From: an uncultured Prevotella sp.
GTDB lineage: Bacteria; Bacteroidota; Bacteroidia; Bacteroidales; Bacteroidaceae
Assembly (NCBI GenBank): GCA_934204655.1
Contig: CAKPZJ010000002.1
Span: 1-64,000 of the forward strand
DNA: 64,000 bases
Direction of reading: 5' to 3'
Shown one piece after another: positions 27,571 through 37,123 of the stretch; position 1 is the stretch's first letter, and the number at the start of each line of letters is the position of its first letter. Both the position numbers and the translations under genes were made by a program. The notes beneath the pieces are model-generated. The model made no database searches. It saw only the letters and a list, made by a program, of their open reading frames with translations, and was not told where the DNA came from.

Positions 27571-28278
27571 TTACAGTTCTAAAGTGACGTTGAATGTGGC
27601 GCCTAAGCGGGCTCCCCCCTCGCGGCCGTAGCCCGGCACGTACCAGGGCTTGCCTATGGCGGGGTCCGAGTTGGCCAGCCGGCGCTTATATCTGAATGAC
27701 CAGCCCAGGCGCAGCGGCCCCCACAGGCGGGCATCGATGCCAGCTACAAACTCGAGCCAGTGGCAGCTGGCCTTGTTGCCAGTGGTGTTGATGTCCGAGG
27801 CATCACCCCATACGGGGTCAGAGATGCCGGTGCTGGTGAGGTCGTACCTGAACGACGAGAAGGCGTAGCGCCCACCCACGTACACGCGGTTAACGTCGTG
27901 CTTGTTCTTCATCACGTTGAAGTCTACGCCGATACGTGCGTAGGGAGCCGACGACTTGTAAGCCAGGTGGCTCGACACGTCCGAGGCGTCGGCTCGCCCG
28001 ATGCCAACCTCAATCACGGGAAAGTAGCGGTCGCGCAGGTTGATGCGCGCGGCAGCCTCGTACTGGCCATAGTCGCCTAAGAGCATCTGGGCCATGCCCA
28101 CCAGGTCGGCCGAGACGGCCACGCCACGGAAGATGGGTATGGTGTCGGCCTCGGTGAGCGCTGCCCGTCGGAGCTGCTGGCTCTTGGAGCCTTGGGCCGA
28201 GGCCATCAAGGGCAGCAGCGACAGCAGGCTAATCGCGGCGAGCCTTGAAATATATGAGTAAATGGGCTTTAGCTGCAT
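27571..28278 (-). CDS. Probable DUF6048 outer-membrane-like protein
   Basis: 235 residues with a signal peptide (ending ...LMASAQ). The body is rich in amphipathic strands such as ARINLRDRYFPVIEVGIGRADASD and VNRVYVGGRYAFSSFRYDL, and ends in FNVTLEL, as a small outer-membrane barrel does. I match it to the Bacteroidetes DUF6048 family from memory. Its coding start overlaps the preceding DUF6452 gene by 50 bases. Confidence 0.7.
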   Translation of the reverse strand: MQLKPIYSYISRLAAISLLSLLPLMASAQGSKSQQLRRAALTEADTIPIFRGVAVSADLVGMAQMLLGDYGQYEAAARINLRDRYFPVIEVGIGRADASDVSSHLAYKSSAPYARIGVDFNVMKNKHDVNRVYVGGRYAFSSFRYDLTSTGISDPVWGDASDINTTGNKASCHWLEFVAGIDARLWGPLRLGWSFRYKRRLANSDPAIGKPWYVPGYGREGGARLGATFNVTLEL

Positions 28279-28708
28279 CGTAAGTTACTTGTGGGTTCTG
28301 TATAGCAATCGAGTCTATGCGGTGGTGGGTGCTGCTGACACCGGTGAGGGTGTGAAACACGCTCGAGGCGCAGTCGACCGACTCGAAGTGGGGCTCATTG
28401 GTCTTGCTCACGGTTACCGTGTCCAGGGTGCGCGCGGCTCCCTGCGGACGGATGTCTATGTAGAACACATCCTGGGCATACTGATAGCTCAGTGGCAGGT
28501 TGAAGCTGTCAACCCCTAACGCTTTGTTGAGCAGCACGGTGTCGCTGCCAGCCGTGCGGGTGGTAGAGATGGTGAGCGTGTCGCCCAGGGTGGTGACGTC
28601 GCCGGCCAGGCGGTAGCGCGCGTAGACACTGTTGTTGAGCGGGCAGTCAATGGTGGTACACGACACGATGACTGCCAGCAGCGCCAGCAGTACGGTTATT
28701 TTCCGCAT
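28229..28708 (-). CDS. Probable DUF6452 lipoprotein
   Basis: 159 residues. A short signal with lipobox-like AVIVSC (Cys about 17) is followed by a compact beta domain with the strands ARYRLAGDVTTLGDTLTISTTR and HHRIDSIAIQNPQVTYDA. It always seems to accompany the DUF6048 protein in related bacteria, in my recollection. It overlaps both neighbours: the glycosyltransferase by 13 bases and DUF6048 by 50. Confidence 0.7.
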   Translation of the reverse strand: MRKITVLLALLAVIVSCTTIDCPLNNSVYARYRLAGDVTTLGDTLTISTTRTAGSDTVLLNKALGVDSFNLPLSYQYAQDVFYIDIRPQGAARTLDTVTVSKTNEPHFESVDCASSVFHTLTGVSSTHHRIDSIAIQNPQVTYDAAKAHLLIYFKARRD

Positions 28709-29658
28709 CGTATCTCCTCCTCTATCTGGTAGTCGTTGCGGTTGGGGTTAGAGCGGCTCACCAGGTCGCCGATGAAGCCGGCTAAGAACAGCTGGGTACC
28801 TATGAGCATGGCGGTGAGGAAGATGTAGAACCAGGCAGAGTCGGTAACCAGGTGGCCGTAGTTGCCGTGGCTCAGGTCGATGAGCTTGTCTACGCCCAGG
28901 GCCAGCAGGGCCAGGAAGCTGACGAAGAATACCAGGCTGCCGAGGAACCCGAACACGTGCATGGGCTTCTTGCCGAAGTTGGAGAGAAACCACAGCGTGA
29001 GCAGATCCAGGTAACCGTTGAAGAAACGGTTAAGGCCAAACTTGGACTTGCCGTACTTGCGGGCCTGGTGGTGTACTACCTTCTCGCCAATCTTGTCAAA
29101 GCCGGCGTTCTTGGCCAGGTAGGGTATGTAGCGGTGCATCTCGCCGTACACCTCGATATTCTTGACCACCTCGCGGCGGTAAGCCTTGAGCCCGCAGTTG
29201 AAGTCGTGCAGGTTATGCACACCGCTAATCTTGCGGGCGGTAGCGTTGAAGAGCTTGGTGGGGATAGTCTTGGACAGGGGGTCGTAGCGCTTCTTCTTGT
29301 AGCCCGACACCAGGTCGTAGCCGTCCTTGGTAATCATCTTGTAGAGTGCGGGAATCTCGTCGGGAGAGTCCTGGAGGTCGGCATCCATGGTGATAACCAC
29401 GTCGCCCTGTACTTCGCGGAAGCCGCAGTACAGGGCCGGACTCTTGCCGTAGTTGCGGCGGAACTTGATGCCCCTTACGTGGTCCGACTGGCGGCTCAGG
29501 TCCTGGATAACCTGCCAGGAGTGGTCGGTGGAGCCGTCATTGACGAAGATAACCTCGTAACTGAAGTTGTTAGCCTCCATCATCCGCTTTATCCAGGCAA
29601 AGAGCTCGGGCAGCGACTCTTCCTCGTTATACAGTGGAATTACTACTGATATATCCAT
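28696..29658 (-). CDS. Family 2 glycosyltransferase with C-terminal membrane helices
   Basis: 320 residues from ATG 29658; the frame extends to 29688, overlapping the upstream gene. The GT-A catalytic domain starts VVIPLYNEEESLPELFAW, with the DXD region ITMDADLQDSP and HDFNCGLKAYRREVV. Two transmembrane helices follow (about 230-255 and 275-300), as in ArnC/GtrB-type enzymes that move a sugar from a nucleotide to undecaprenyl phosphate. The sugar cannot be read. Co-transcribed with DUF4199. Confidence 0.88.
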   Translation of the reverse strand: MDISVVIPLYNEEESLPELFAWIKRMMEANNFSYEVIFVNDGSTDHSWQVIQDLSRQSDHVRGIKFRRNYGKSPALYCGFREVQGDVVITMDADLQDSPDEIPALYKMITKDGYDLVSGYKKKRYDPLSKTIPTKLFNATARKISGVHNLHDFNCGLKAYRREVVKNIEVYGEMHRYIPYLAKNAGFDKIGEKVVHHQARKYGKSKFGLNRFFNGYLDLLTLWFLSNFGKKPMHVFGFLGSLVFFVSFLALLALGVDKLIDLSHGNYGHLVTDSAWFYIFLTAMLIGTQLFLAGFIGDLVSRSNPNRNDYQIEEEIRCGK

Positions 29659-29674
29659 AATCGTTAATCTTAGT

Positions 29675-30214
29675 TTACTTGTTGACATTGGGGCGTGGCG
29701 TGCCCGTGCGCCTCATCACCGCGGCTATGGGTAGACTGATGATGGCGCCGATGAGCATGTTCTGGCCCATGAAGGTAAAGGGCAGGACGGACGCTGGGGT
29801 CTGGCGGATGGTCTGGAGCGCCTCGGTGAGTTCCTGCGTGGGCAGATGTTGCGCCCTGTACACCTGTATGACGGTGTTGCAGGCAGCGGTAATCATGGCC
29901 ATAAAGGTGCCGTGGTCCAGGAACAGGAAGTAGAGCAACTGTATGGCGGCAAAGATGAGGCTGGCGTAGAAAAACACGTACCACAGGTAAGCGTAGGCCC
30001 GTCGCAGCGAGATGGCTCCGTCCAGGGCGTAGTCTCTGAATACCCTGAGCCGTGCGCAGGCCAGGAAAGGAGTGGCTATGGCCAGCATGGTGCCCCACAT
30101 CGACTCAGGGAAGAGGATGATGGAACCAAAGCTGAGCGTCCAGAGCAGTGCCATGTATATGCCGTCAATTCGGGCGAAGGCCCGGAGCTGTATTAATGCA
30201 TCTCTTAGTGTCAT
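29675..30214 (-). CDS. Probable DUF4199 membrane protein
   Basis: 179 residues with about four hydrophobic segments (IYMALLWTLSFGSIILF, MLAIATPFLACARL, YLWYVFFYASLIFAAIQLLYFLF, and a C-terminal NMLIGAIISLPIAAVMRR). I match it to DUF4199, which in Bacteroidetes is commonly next to this type of glycosyltransferase. It is the first gene of the operon. The start at 30214 lies only 8 bases from the promoter -7 box; Met21 (30154) is an alternative. Confidence 0.7.
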   Translation of the reverse strand: MTLRDALIQLRAFARIDGIYMALLWTLSFGSIILFPESMWGTMLAIATPFLACARLRVFRDYALDGAISLRRAYAYLWYVFFYASLIFAAIQLLYFLFLDHGTFMAMITAACNTVIQVYRAQHLPTQELTEALQTIRQTPASVLPFTFMGQNMLIGAIISLPIAAVMRRTGTPRPNVNK

Positions 30215-30222
30215 ATAAGATG

Positions 30223-30230
30223 CAAAGTTA
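30223..30230 (-). promoter_or_regulatory. -7 box of the DUF4199 - Crp operon
   Basis: TAACTTTG preceded by CTCGGTTTGCAC on the minus strand, which matches the promoter end of the 64-bp repeat unit. It lies almost on the start codon, implying a leaderless or nearly leaderless mRNA. Confidence 0.65.
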
Positions 30231-30351
30231 GTGCAAACCGAGTGAAATACAAAATAATTTGTTCGTTTTTATTTGCCCGGCACCGCCCGTGGCCCCTTTG
30301 GGGTCTGTGAAAGGGGAACGGGCAGGGGGAGGGGTGCCCTCTGGCATGAAT

Positions 30352-30594
30352 AGTAAAAAGGTAAAAAGATAAAAGAGTAAAAAGGCAGGGATGGCGGTTA
30401 CTCTGGTGGTGGCAGAAATGGCCACTCGAATCGTGGAGACCGACTATTACGATGCTGGGAGCCGTCATTAGCGCGCTAAAGGTCGGTCTTTAGAAACATG
30501 GAGGTCGGTCTTTTCATTTCTCGCGATGGACATTGGAACGATAAAGGCAGCCTTTAGCAGCGCTTTTTACTCTTTTATCTTTTTGCTTTTTTAC
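30352..30594 (-). repeat. Dispersed intergenic element, copy B
   Basis: About 243 bp. The left end is AGTAAAAAGGTAAAAAG-like, the right end CGCTTTTTACTCTTTTATC-like, so the ends form A-rich terminal inverted repeats. The core has GATGCTGGGAGCCGTC and AAAGGTCGGTCTTTAG, the latter partly duplicated. Orientation is opposite to copies A and D. It lies between the nuo operon end and the DUF4199 operon promoter. No open frame. Confidence 0.75.
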
Positions 30595-30619
30595 ATTTAA
30601 ATGTCCAGGAGCTAAACGG

Positions 30620-30654
30620 ACAGAGGGCGCCAGCCTTGCGGTGACGCCCTCTGT
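30620..30654 (-). terminator. nuo operon terminator
   Basis: 10-bp perfect stem (30620-30629 with 30645-30654) and a 15-base loop, starting 36 bases after the nuoN stop. The T-run is weak. Confidence 0.6.
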
Positions 30655-30690
30655 AAGAGTTATATGGTGTGGGGCCGTGGCCCCGATGGT

Positions 30691-32178
30691 TTATGCCAAT
30701 GCTATCCACTCGTAAACCAGTGAGCATACACCGAAGAGCAGCACACCGGCGGTACATACGGCCAGGGCTAACTTGGTGCTGGCTGCACTCTTGAAGGTGG
30801 GCAGCGGGTGCTCGTTGGGCTTAATGTACATGGCCTTAACGATGAGCAGGTAGTAGTACAGGGATATCACCGTGTTGATAAGGGCGATGAATACTACTAC
30901 GTAAGCCAGCGCGCCAGTGGTGGTGGCTATGTCGGCACCGTTGACGGCAGCCATGAACACGAAGAACTTAGAGAACATACCTGCGAACGGGGGAATACCA
31001 CCCAGGGAGAACAGCGCTAACGTCATCAGGAACGCCAGGCGGGGATTACTCTGGTACAGGCCGTTGTAGCTCTCCATCTCTACGGTGCCATGGTTGTGCT
31101 CCTCGATAGACGAGATGATGGTGAACACGGCCATGTTGGCTACCACGTAGATGAGCACGTAGAAACTGAGCGCGTAGACGCTGGTGGCCTGGTTGCCCAC
31201 GATGGCCAGCACGATGTAGCCGGCCTGCGAGATAGAACTGAAGGCCATGAAGCGCTTCAGGTCGGTCTGGTGGATGGCAAAGAGGTTGGCCACGGTGATA
31301 GAGAGTACTATCACGATGTAGAGCATGTACTGCCAGTACTCTACCATGGGCGCGAACACCTTCATGAGGATGGCGCACAGCGTGAAGGCGGCGGCACCCT
31401 TAGAGATGACCGACAGGTAGCCCGTAACGGTGGTGGGGGCTCCCTGGTAGGTATCGGCTGTCCAGAAGTGGAACGGCACGAGCGAAATCTTGAAGCCCAG
31501 GCCACTGAAGAAGAACACCATACCTACGATGGTAAGTGGCGTAACCGAAATCTTGGTAGCCACGTCGTCAAAGTAGAGGGTGCCCACGGCGGCATATAGC
31601 AGACTGATACCGAAGAGCATCACACCGCTTGAGAAGGTGGCGGTCAGGATAAACTTGGCACCGGCTTCAGCCGAGTTGTGGCGGTACTTGTCGAGCGCCA
31701 CTAAGCAGGCCATGGGTACCGAGGCCATCTCGAGGCCTAAGAAGAACAGCAGGAAGTGGTTGGCACTTACCATCATATTCATACCGAGCAGGGTAGAGAG
31801 GATGAGCACGTAGAATTCGCCCTCCTTGAAGAACGTGTCGGGGCGGTTGAGCCACTCGCGGGCCTGAATGAGTACTATCAGGGTACCAAAGGCCAGGATA
31901 GACTTGATGATGCCTACCGATGGGGTGGTAAGGTACATGCCGCCAAAGGCGGTGGCGGTCTCTACGGGTGCTATGTTAAGCAGCAGGTGAACCAGCACGA
32001 GCACGCATACCAGCGGGTTGAACCAGGCGCGTGGGTTCTTGAACTCGGTGCCGGGAGCGACGGCGGGCACGGCCACGCGGGGAGCCGTACAGAAGTCTGC
32101 AATGAAGACGATGACCAGTACAGCCATCAGGCTGACCTCCGGTATCATATTTAAAAACTGACTATAATCTATATTCAT
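30691..32178 (-). CDS. nuoN: NADH-quinone oxidoreductase subunit N
   Basis: 495 residues, about 14 transmembrane helices, antiporter-like proton-pumping subunit of complex I. Conserved stretches include LIILIQAREW-type helices, [30 protein letters not shown] with the essential lysine, and [15 protein letters not shown]. It is last in the operon, 30 bases after nuoM. Confidence 0.95.
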   Translation of the reverse strand: MNIDYSQFLNMIPEVSLMAVLVIVFIADFCTAPRVAVPAVAPGTEFKNPRAWFNPLVCVLVLVHLLLNIAPVETATAFGGMYLTTPSVGIIKSILAFGTLIVLIQAREWLNRPDTFFKEGEFYVLILSTLLGMNMMVSANHFLLFFLGLEMASVPMACLVALDKYRHNSAEAGAKFILTATFSSGVMLFGISLLYAAVGTLYFDDVATKISVTPLTIVGMVFFFSGLGFKISLVPFHFWTADTYQGAPTTVTGYLSVISKGAAAFTLCAILMKVFAPMVEYWQYMLYIVIVLSITVANLFAIHQTDLKRFMAFSSISQAGYIVLAIVGNQATSVYALSFYVLIYVVANMAVFTIISSIEEHNHGTVEMESYNGLYQSNPRLAFLMTLALFSLGGIPPFAGMFSKFFVFMAAVNGADIATTTGALAYVVVFIALINTVISLYYYLLIVKAMYIKPNEHPLPTFKSAASTKLALAVCTAGVLLFGVCSLVYEWIALA

Positions 32179-32208
32179 TTTTCTCTAATATCGTTGTATC
32201 GTTAAACA

Positions 32209-33714
32209 TTACAGTTGGGCTATCGCGGTGAAGTTGCCGATGTGCTGGATGATGGGGCCCACGGCGTCGTAGATAATCTCCTGTGCCCAGAAGGGGGCTG
32301 TACCCAGTCCGGCCACGCAGAAGATGAGGCCGCCCACGGCTAAGCGCTCGTCCCAAGTGGCATCCTTGAGCTTGAGGAACTCTGGGTTAGGTATCTTCTG
32401 GAACAGTATCTTGCCCACGACACGCAGGATGTACACAGCCGTAATGACGATAGACGTACAGGCTATGATGGTACATGCGCGGTGGAAGGTATCAGCGTTC
32501 TCGAACGAGCCGATGAAGATACTCATCTCGGCTACGAAACCAGAGAAGCCCGGCAGACCTAAGTTGGCCAGACCGGCCACCACATACGATACGGCTAAGA
32601 AGGGCACTACCTTCATCAGACCACCTAAGTAACGCACGTCGCGCGTGCCGGCACGGTGGTATATCATACCGATAACGGCGAAGAAGAGGGCGGTCATCAG
32701 ACCATGTGAAAGCATCTGAATGACGGCACCGGTGATGGCCGTCTGAGTTACCATGCACAGGGCGAAGAGCACCATGCCGCAGTGTGAAACCGAGCTATAG
32801 GCATTGATGTACTTCAGGTCGGTCTGTACACAGGCCGAGAGGGCTCCGTAGACCACCGAGATGGTGGTGAGTATCAGAAATACGGGTGCCCAGGTGTCCA
32901 GAGCCTCGGGCATCAGGTACATGGCTATGCGGAAACAGCCATAGCCACCCAACTTCATCAGCACGCCGGCATGGAGCATGGACACGGCCGTCGGGGCGCT
33001 CGCATGACCGTCGGGCGACCATGTGTGGAAGGGAAACAGGGCGCCCAGGACGCCAAACCCGATGAAAAGGAACGGGAAGAAGATGTTCTGGACCTTTGCG
33101 GGAATGTTGGCCATGGCGGCTATCTCGTTAACGTTCATCGTGGTGGCTCCGCTGAAGAAGTATATGGCCAGGATGCCTATGATGAGCAGGGCCGAACCGC
33201 CCATGAGCATCAGGGTAAGCTTCATGGCTGCATACTCCTTGGCTCCGGTTCCCCATACGCCGATAAGCAGGTACATAGGGATGAGGGCTACCTCGTAGAA
33301 CATGAACATGGTGAACATGTCGGTAGAGATGAAGAAGCCGAACACACCCGTGCTGAGTAGGGTGAACCACAGGAAGTACTCCTTGTGCTGCGAGATGGCC
33401 TGCCAGGAGGCAAAGGTTCCGGTAAACACGATGATGGCCGAGAGCAGGAGCATCACGACCGATATGCCGTCGACACCTACGCTGTAGGCTATGTGCAGGG
33501 GCGCAAACCAAGGCGCACTGTAGGTAAACAGCATGGGCGCGGTGTTGCCGGCATGGCGCATCTGAATAAATGTAACGGTAAGCCAGATGGCAAGGATCAG
33601 CAGGGCGCTGGCGCCGGTTACCATTACGCCGCGTACCTGAGCCAGGTTCTTAGAAAACCAGAGCCCGATGAGCATCAGGACGGGGATAACTACGAATAAT
33701 GTTAATATACTCAT
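32209..33714 (-). CDS. nuoM: NADH-quinone oxidoreductase subunit M
   Basis: 501 residues, antiporter-like membrane subunit. Diagnostic segments: FYEVALIPMYLLIGVWG with the conserved Glu, PFHTWSPDGHASAPTAVSMLHAGVLMKLGGYG, and YINAYSSVSHCGMVLF. It couples electron transfer to proton translocation. It starts 13 bases after nuoL. Confidence 0.96.
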   Translation of the reverse strand: MSILTLFVVIPVLMLIGLWFSKNLAQVRGVMVTGASALLILAIWLTVTFIQMRHAGNTAPMLFTYSAPWFAPLHIAYSVGVDGISVVMLLLSAIIVFTGTFASWQAISQHKEYFLWFTLLSTGVFGFFISTDMFTMFMFYEVALIPMYLLIGVWGTGAKEYAAMKLTLMLMGGSALLIIGILAIYFFSGATTMNVNEIAAMANIPAKVQNIFFPFLFIGFGVLGALFPFHTWSPDGHASAPTAVSMLHAGVLMKLGGYGCFRIAMYLMPEALDTWAPVFLILTTISVVYGALSACVQTDLKYINAYSSVSHCGMVLFALCMVTQTAITGAVIQMLSHGLMTALFFAVIGMIYHRAGTRDVRYLGGLMKVVPFLAVSYVVAGLANLGLPGFSGFVAEMSIFIGSFENADTFHRACTIIACTSIVITAVYILRVVGKILFQKIPNPEFLKLKDATWDERLAVGGLIFCVAGLGTAPFWAQEIIYDAVGPIIQHIGNFTAIAQL

Positions 33715-33727
33715 GATTGTTTATGCT

Positions 33728-35680
33728 CTAAAGACAAAGAAGGATTAATGATATAGCTACGCTGCCCGTGATAAACCACACAGCGTACTGCCGTACGTCG
33801 CCACTCTGCCATGGACGGATGCTCTCGCCGGCTTCCTGGGTGCTCCAGGCCATGAAGTTCATCGCGCCGTCAATGACGTGGCGGTCAAACCATGCAATGG
33901 GCTTAGAGAAGAGGCCGAATACAATCTGGTGAGTGAAGAACTGCCAGGCATCGTCTATATAAAAACGATTGAGGGCCGCCTTGTGCAGGCGGGGCAGCTT
34001 CTTGGCCAGCGTGTCGGCCAGCGGGGTCTTCTTGGGGGCATACATATAGGTGGCCAAGGCTATGCCGATGATGGCCACGATAATGCTGGTGGTGGCCACC
34101 TGGGCATTGATGTGTATGTCGTAGCTCTGGCCAGTGGCCGAAACAAAGTGGCCGAAAGGAATAAGACCGGCCACACACGAGATGGCGGCCAAGAATACTA
34201 ACGGACCCCACATTACGAAGGGTACTTCCTGTGGTTTGCGGCGGTTCTCAGGGTCAAGCTCGTAGTAGCTCTGACCCCAGAAAATCACGTAGTAAAGACG
34301 GAACATGTAGAAAGCGGTCATACCGGCAACCAGGGTCATGAAGTAGCCCATCCAGGGTGAGAACTGCATGCAGGCAGTAATGATTTCGTCCTTAGAGAAG
34401 AAACCGGCAAATGGGGGGATACCTGCGATGGCCAGACAGCCTATCAGGAAGCAGATGTTCGTGATGGGCATATACTTGTGAAGTCCACCCATATACTCCT
34501 TGAAGTTGCTGCCGATGATAACGATGATGGCGCCAGAGCAGAGGAACAACAGGGCCTTGAACATGGCATGCGTGAAGAGGTGGAACATGCCGGCCATGTA
34601 GCCCAGGCCGCCCTCGTGATTGTCGACTGCTGTACATACGCCTAAGGCAACAAGCATGTAGGCTATCTGAGAGATGGTAGAGAAGGCCAAGCCTCTCTTA
34701 ATATCTTTCTGGCAGCATGCTACGGCTGCAGCGTAGAACGCGGTGAACGCGGCGATGTATGCTACCCAGTGCAGGGCATTGGGGGCGTACTGTACCCAGA
34801 TGGGGAACAGACTGGCCACCTGATATACACCAGCCACAACCATGGTGGCGGCGTGGATGAGGGCCGACACGGGTGTCGGGCCTTCCATGGCATCGGGCAA
34901 CCAGATGTGCAGGGGGAACATGGCACTCTTACCGGCTCCACCGATAAACATCAGGAACAGGGCGATAGGCAGGATGAACGCTGCGCCGGGCAGGGTTGAT
35001 CCCAGAGAGGCATCGGCTGTCAGGTCGTAGTTGAATGTGCGTACATAGAAACTGTAGAAGAGAATACCGATTAGGAAGAACAGGTCAGCGAAGCGCGTTA
35101 CGATAAAGGCTTTCTTACTGGCGTGTACAGCGGCATGCTTGGGATAGTAGAAACCGATAAGCAGATACGAGCATACACCCACCAACTCCCAGAACAGGTA
35201 CATCTGGAAGATGTTAGTAGCCACTACCAGGCCCAGCATGGACATGGTGAACAGGCTGAGGTACGCGTAGAAGCGCTGGAAACCCTTCTCGTAGCCCTCG
35301 ACCTTATAGTGCTCGTCGCGCTCGGCCATATAGCCAAAGGAGTATATGTGTACCATAAAGCTCACCGTGGTAATGACGATAAGCATCATCACGCTGATGG
35401 GGGTGAGCCTGAAACCTATATTAAAGGTAAGCAGGTCGTTAAACTTTAGCCACGTCAGGTTGAATACCGTTACCGTGGGGTACAGGCCGGTGGCAGTGTC
35501 TCTTCCTATGGCGAAGAAATACTCATAGGCAGTGTACACAGACATGCCAAAGACACATCCCAGTACGATGGTGCCAATGACGCCGGCTACCTGCTTCTTC
35601 ATCTTCATGCCCGTAAGTCCCAGTACCAGGAAACTGAGCAGCGGCAGAAGAAGTATTAAAAATGCATAACTGTAATTCAT
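33728..35680 (-). CDS. nuoL: NADH-quinone oxidoreductase subunit L
   Basis: 650 residues, the longest antiporter-like subunit, including the C-terminal lateral-helix region. Motifs: FWELVGVCSYLLIGFYYPKHAA, PLHIWLPDAMEGPTPVSALIHAATMVVAGVY and GLAFSTISQIAYMLVALG. It is the distal proton channel of the membrane arm. It lies 8 bases after nuoK. Confidence 0.96.
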   Translation of the reverse strand: MNYSYAFLILLLPLLSFLVLGLTGMKMKKQVAGVIGTIVLGCVFGMSVYTAYEYFFAIGRDTATGLYPTVTVFNLTWLKFNDLLTFNIGFRLTPISVMMLIVITTVSFMVHIYSFGYMAERDEHYKVEGYEKGFQRFYAYLSLFTMSMLGLVVATNIFQMYLFWELVGVCSYLLIGFYYPKHAAVHASKKAFIVTRFADLFFLIGILFYSFYVRTFNYDLTADASLGSTLPGAAFILPIALFLMFIGGAGKSAMFPLHIWLPDAMEGPTPVSALIHAATMVVAGVYQVASLFPIWVQYAPNALHWVAYIAAFTAFYAAAVACCQKDIKRGLAFSTISQIAYMLVALGVCTAVDNHEGGLGYMAGMFHLFTHAMFKALLFLCSGAIIVIIGSNFKEYMGGLHKYMPITNICFLIGCLAIAGIPPFAGFFSKDEIITACMQFSPWMGYFMTLVAGMTAFYMFRLYYVIFWGQSYYELDPENRRKPQEVPFVMWGPLVFLAAISCVAGLIPFGHFVSATGQSYDIHINAQVATTSIIVAIIGIALATYMYAPKKTPLADTLAKKLPRLHKAALNRFYIDDAWQFFTHQIVFGLFSKPIAWFDRHVIDGAMNFMAWSTQEAGESIRPWQSGDVRQYAVWFITGSVAISLILLCL

Positions 35681-35688
35681 TGCTCTTT

Positions 35689-36000
35689 TTAGAATTTCAT
35701 GTTTTCAATACTGTTCACCTGGTCACTGTGGTAGTTACGGTAAACATTAATAATAATAGCCAGAGCCACGGCGGTCTCAGCGGCGGCCACACCGATGGAG
35801 AACAGTGTGAAGAAGAAACCCTCAAGCTGCCCTGGGAACAGGATGCGGTTAATCACCGCGAAGTTCAGGTCGACCGAGTTGAGTACCAACTCTACCGAGA
35901 TGAGCATAGCTATAAGGTTGCGGCGGGTAACAAACCCGAATACGCCGATGAAGAACAGCAGCGAGCTAACCACGAAGTACAATTCTACGGGTATTGTCAT
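35689..36000 (-). CDS. nuoK: NADH-quinone oxidoreductase subunit K
   Basis: 103 residues from the ATG at 36000, which overlaps the nuoJ stop in ATGA; the longer open frame to 36045 is spurious. Three transmembrane helices with two buried glutamates (MLISVELVLNSVDLNF and AAAETAVALAIIINVYR). Membrane-arm subunit. Confidence 0.95.
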   Translation of the reverse strand: MTIPVELYFVVSSLLFFIGVFGFVTRRNLIAMLISVELVLNSVDLNFAVINRILFPGQLEGFFFTLFSIGVAAAETAVALAIIINVYRNYHSDQVNSIENMKF

Positions 36001-36518
36001 TTCTGATCCTCCTTTCTTGCAATCATTATACCTCCGATGATACATGCCAGCAGGAATACTGATATGAACTCGAAGGGAAGTACATACTGGTATTTCTCAG
36101 AACCTACCAGGGCGTTGCCTATTACGTCCATGCTGATTTCCTTGTCGGCCAGCTTAGCGGCCTCGTTGACAAACTGGTTCTTGAGGATTACGGCCACTAC
36201 GGTGGCCAGGCCAATGAGCGATATGAGGGCACCGCCCACTACGCGGTTGCCTTTAAGCCGCTCTACCATACCCTGCAGGGTGCGCTTGCTGACCAGCTGG
36301 ATAGCAAAAACGAACAGCACGGTGATGCCACCGGCATACACGGCTATCTGCGCAGCACCTAAGTAGGTGTAGTCGAGCAGGAAGAACATGCCGGCGATAC
36401 CGAAGAGCACAAAGAGCAGATAAGTGGCTGCACGCATGATGCGCTTGGTCATCACGCACATGATGGCTGAGCCAAGAATGACTACGGCCAGAATACAGAA
36501 CATTACAAGATTTGCCAT
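35997..36518 (-). CDS. nuoJ: NADH-quinone oxidoreductase subunit J
   Basis: 173 residues with five transmembrane helices. The YLGAAQIAVYAGGITVLFVFAI helix is the conserved pi-bulge segment of NuoJ. Overlaps nuoK by 4 bases and follows nuoI by 7. Confidence 0.94.
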   Translation of the reverse strand: MANLVMFCILAVVILGSAIMCVMTKRIMRAATYLLFVLFGIAGMFFLLDYTYLGAAQIAVYAGGITVLFVFAIQLVSKRTLQGMVERLKGNRVVGGALISLIGLATVVAVILKNQFVNEAAKLADKEISMDVIGNALVGSEKYQYVLPFEFISVFLLACIIGGIMIARKEDQK

Positions 36519-36525
36519 AATCTAT

Positions 36526-37056
36526 TTACTTGGTTTTAGTGTTAAACTTACCGATTACGAGGGGAGCACCACCGTCGATGAGGCTGGGCAGGCTACCGCC
36601 CTTGTAGACCTCTTTGTCCAGGTGGAACACCAGTTTCTCGCGGTCGAAGACTGCGTTCTCAAAGTCGTTGACGAATTTGATGGCACCGAAGTTGCAGGCG
36701 TTCACACAGAGTTCGCAGAACATGCAGTCGCCCAGGTCGTACTGATAGTCGACGAGCTTGCGCTTCTTCTTGCCAGTCTCAGGGTCCTCTACCATCTCAG
36801 TAGTAATCTTGATGGTGTCGTTCGGACATGATTTCTCACAAAGAGTACAGCCCACGCACTTGTAGCTCTCGTCCTCATTGCGCTCGAAAACCAAGCGGCC
36901 ACGGAAACGGGGCGACACGTGGAGTGTAGTCTTGCGGTTCTCAGGATACTGCTCGGTGCTCTTGGGTGTGAAGTACTCCTTCATGGTAGTCTTCATACCC
37001 ACGGCGAGGGTCTTCACACCCTCGGCAATACCTTTGAAATATGAATTGTTAGACAT
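36526..37056 (-). CDS. nuoI: NADH-quinone oxidoreductase subunit I
   Basis: 176 residues carrying two 4Fe-4S motifs, CVGCTLCEKSCP (about 70-81) and CMFCELCVNACN (about 111-122). These hold clusters N6a and N6b that pass electrons towards NuoB. It lies at the base of the peripheral arm. 67 bases separate it from nuoH. Confidence 0.95.
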   Translation of the reverse strand: MSNNSYFKGIAEGVKTLAVGMKTTMKEYFTPKSTEQYPENRKTTLHVSPRFRGRLVFERNEDESYKCVGCTLCEKSCPNDTIKITTEMVEDPETGKKKRKLVDYQYDLGDCMFCELCVNACNFGAIKFVNDFENAVFDREKLVFHLDKEVYKGGSLPSLIDGGAPLVIGKFNTKTK

Positions 37057-37123
37057 ATTTTATTATTTATCTGAATGTTAAATCCTATCTTGTTGTTATT
37101 ATCAGGATGGCTGTAGCTGCGGC

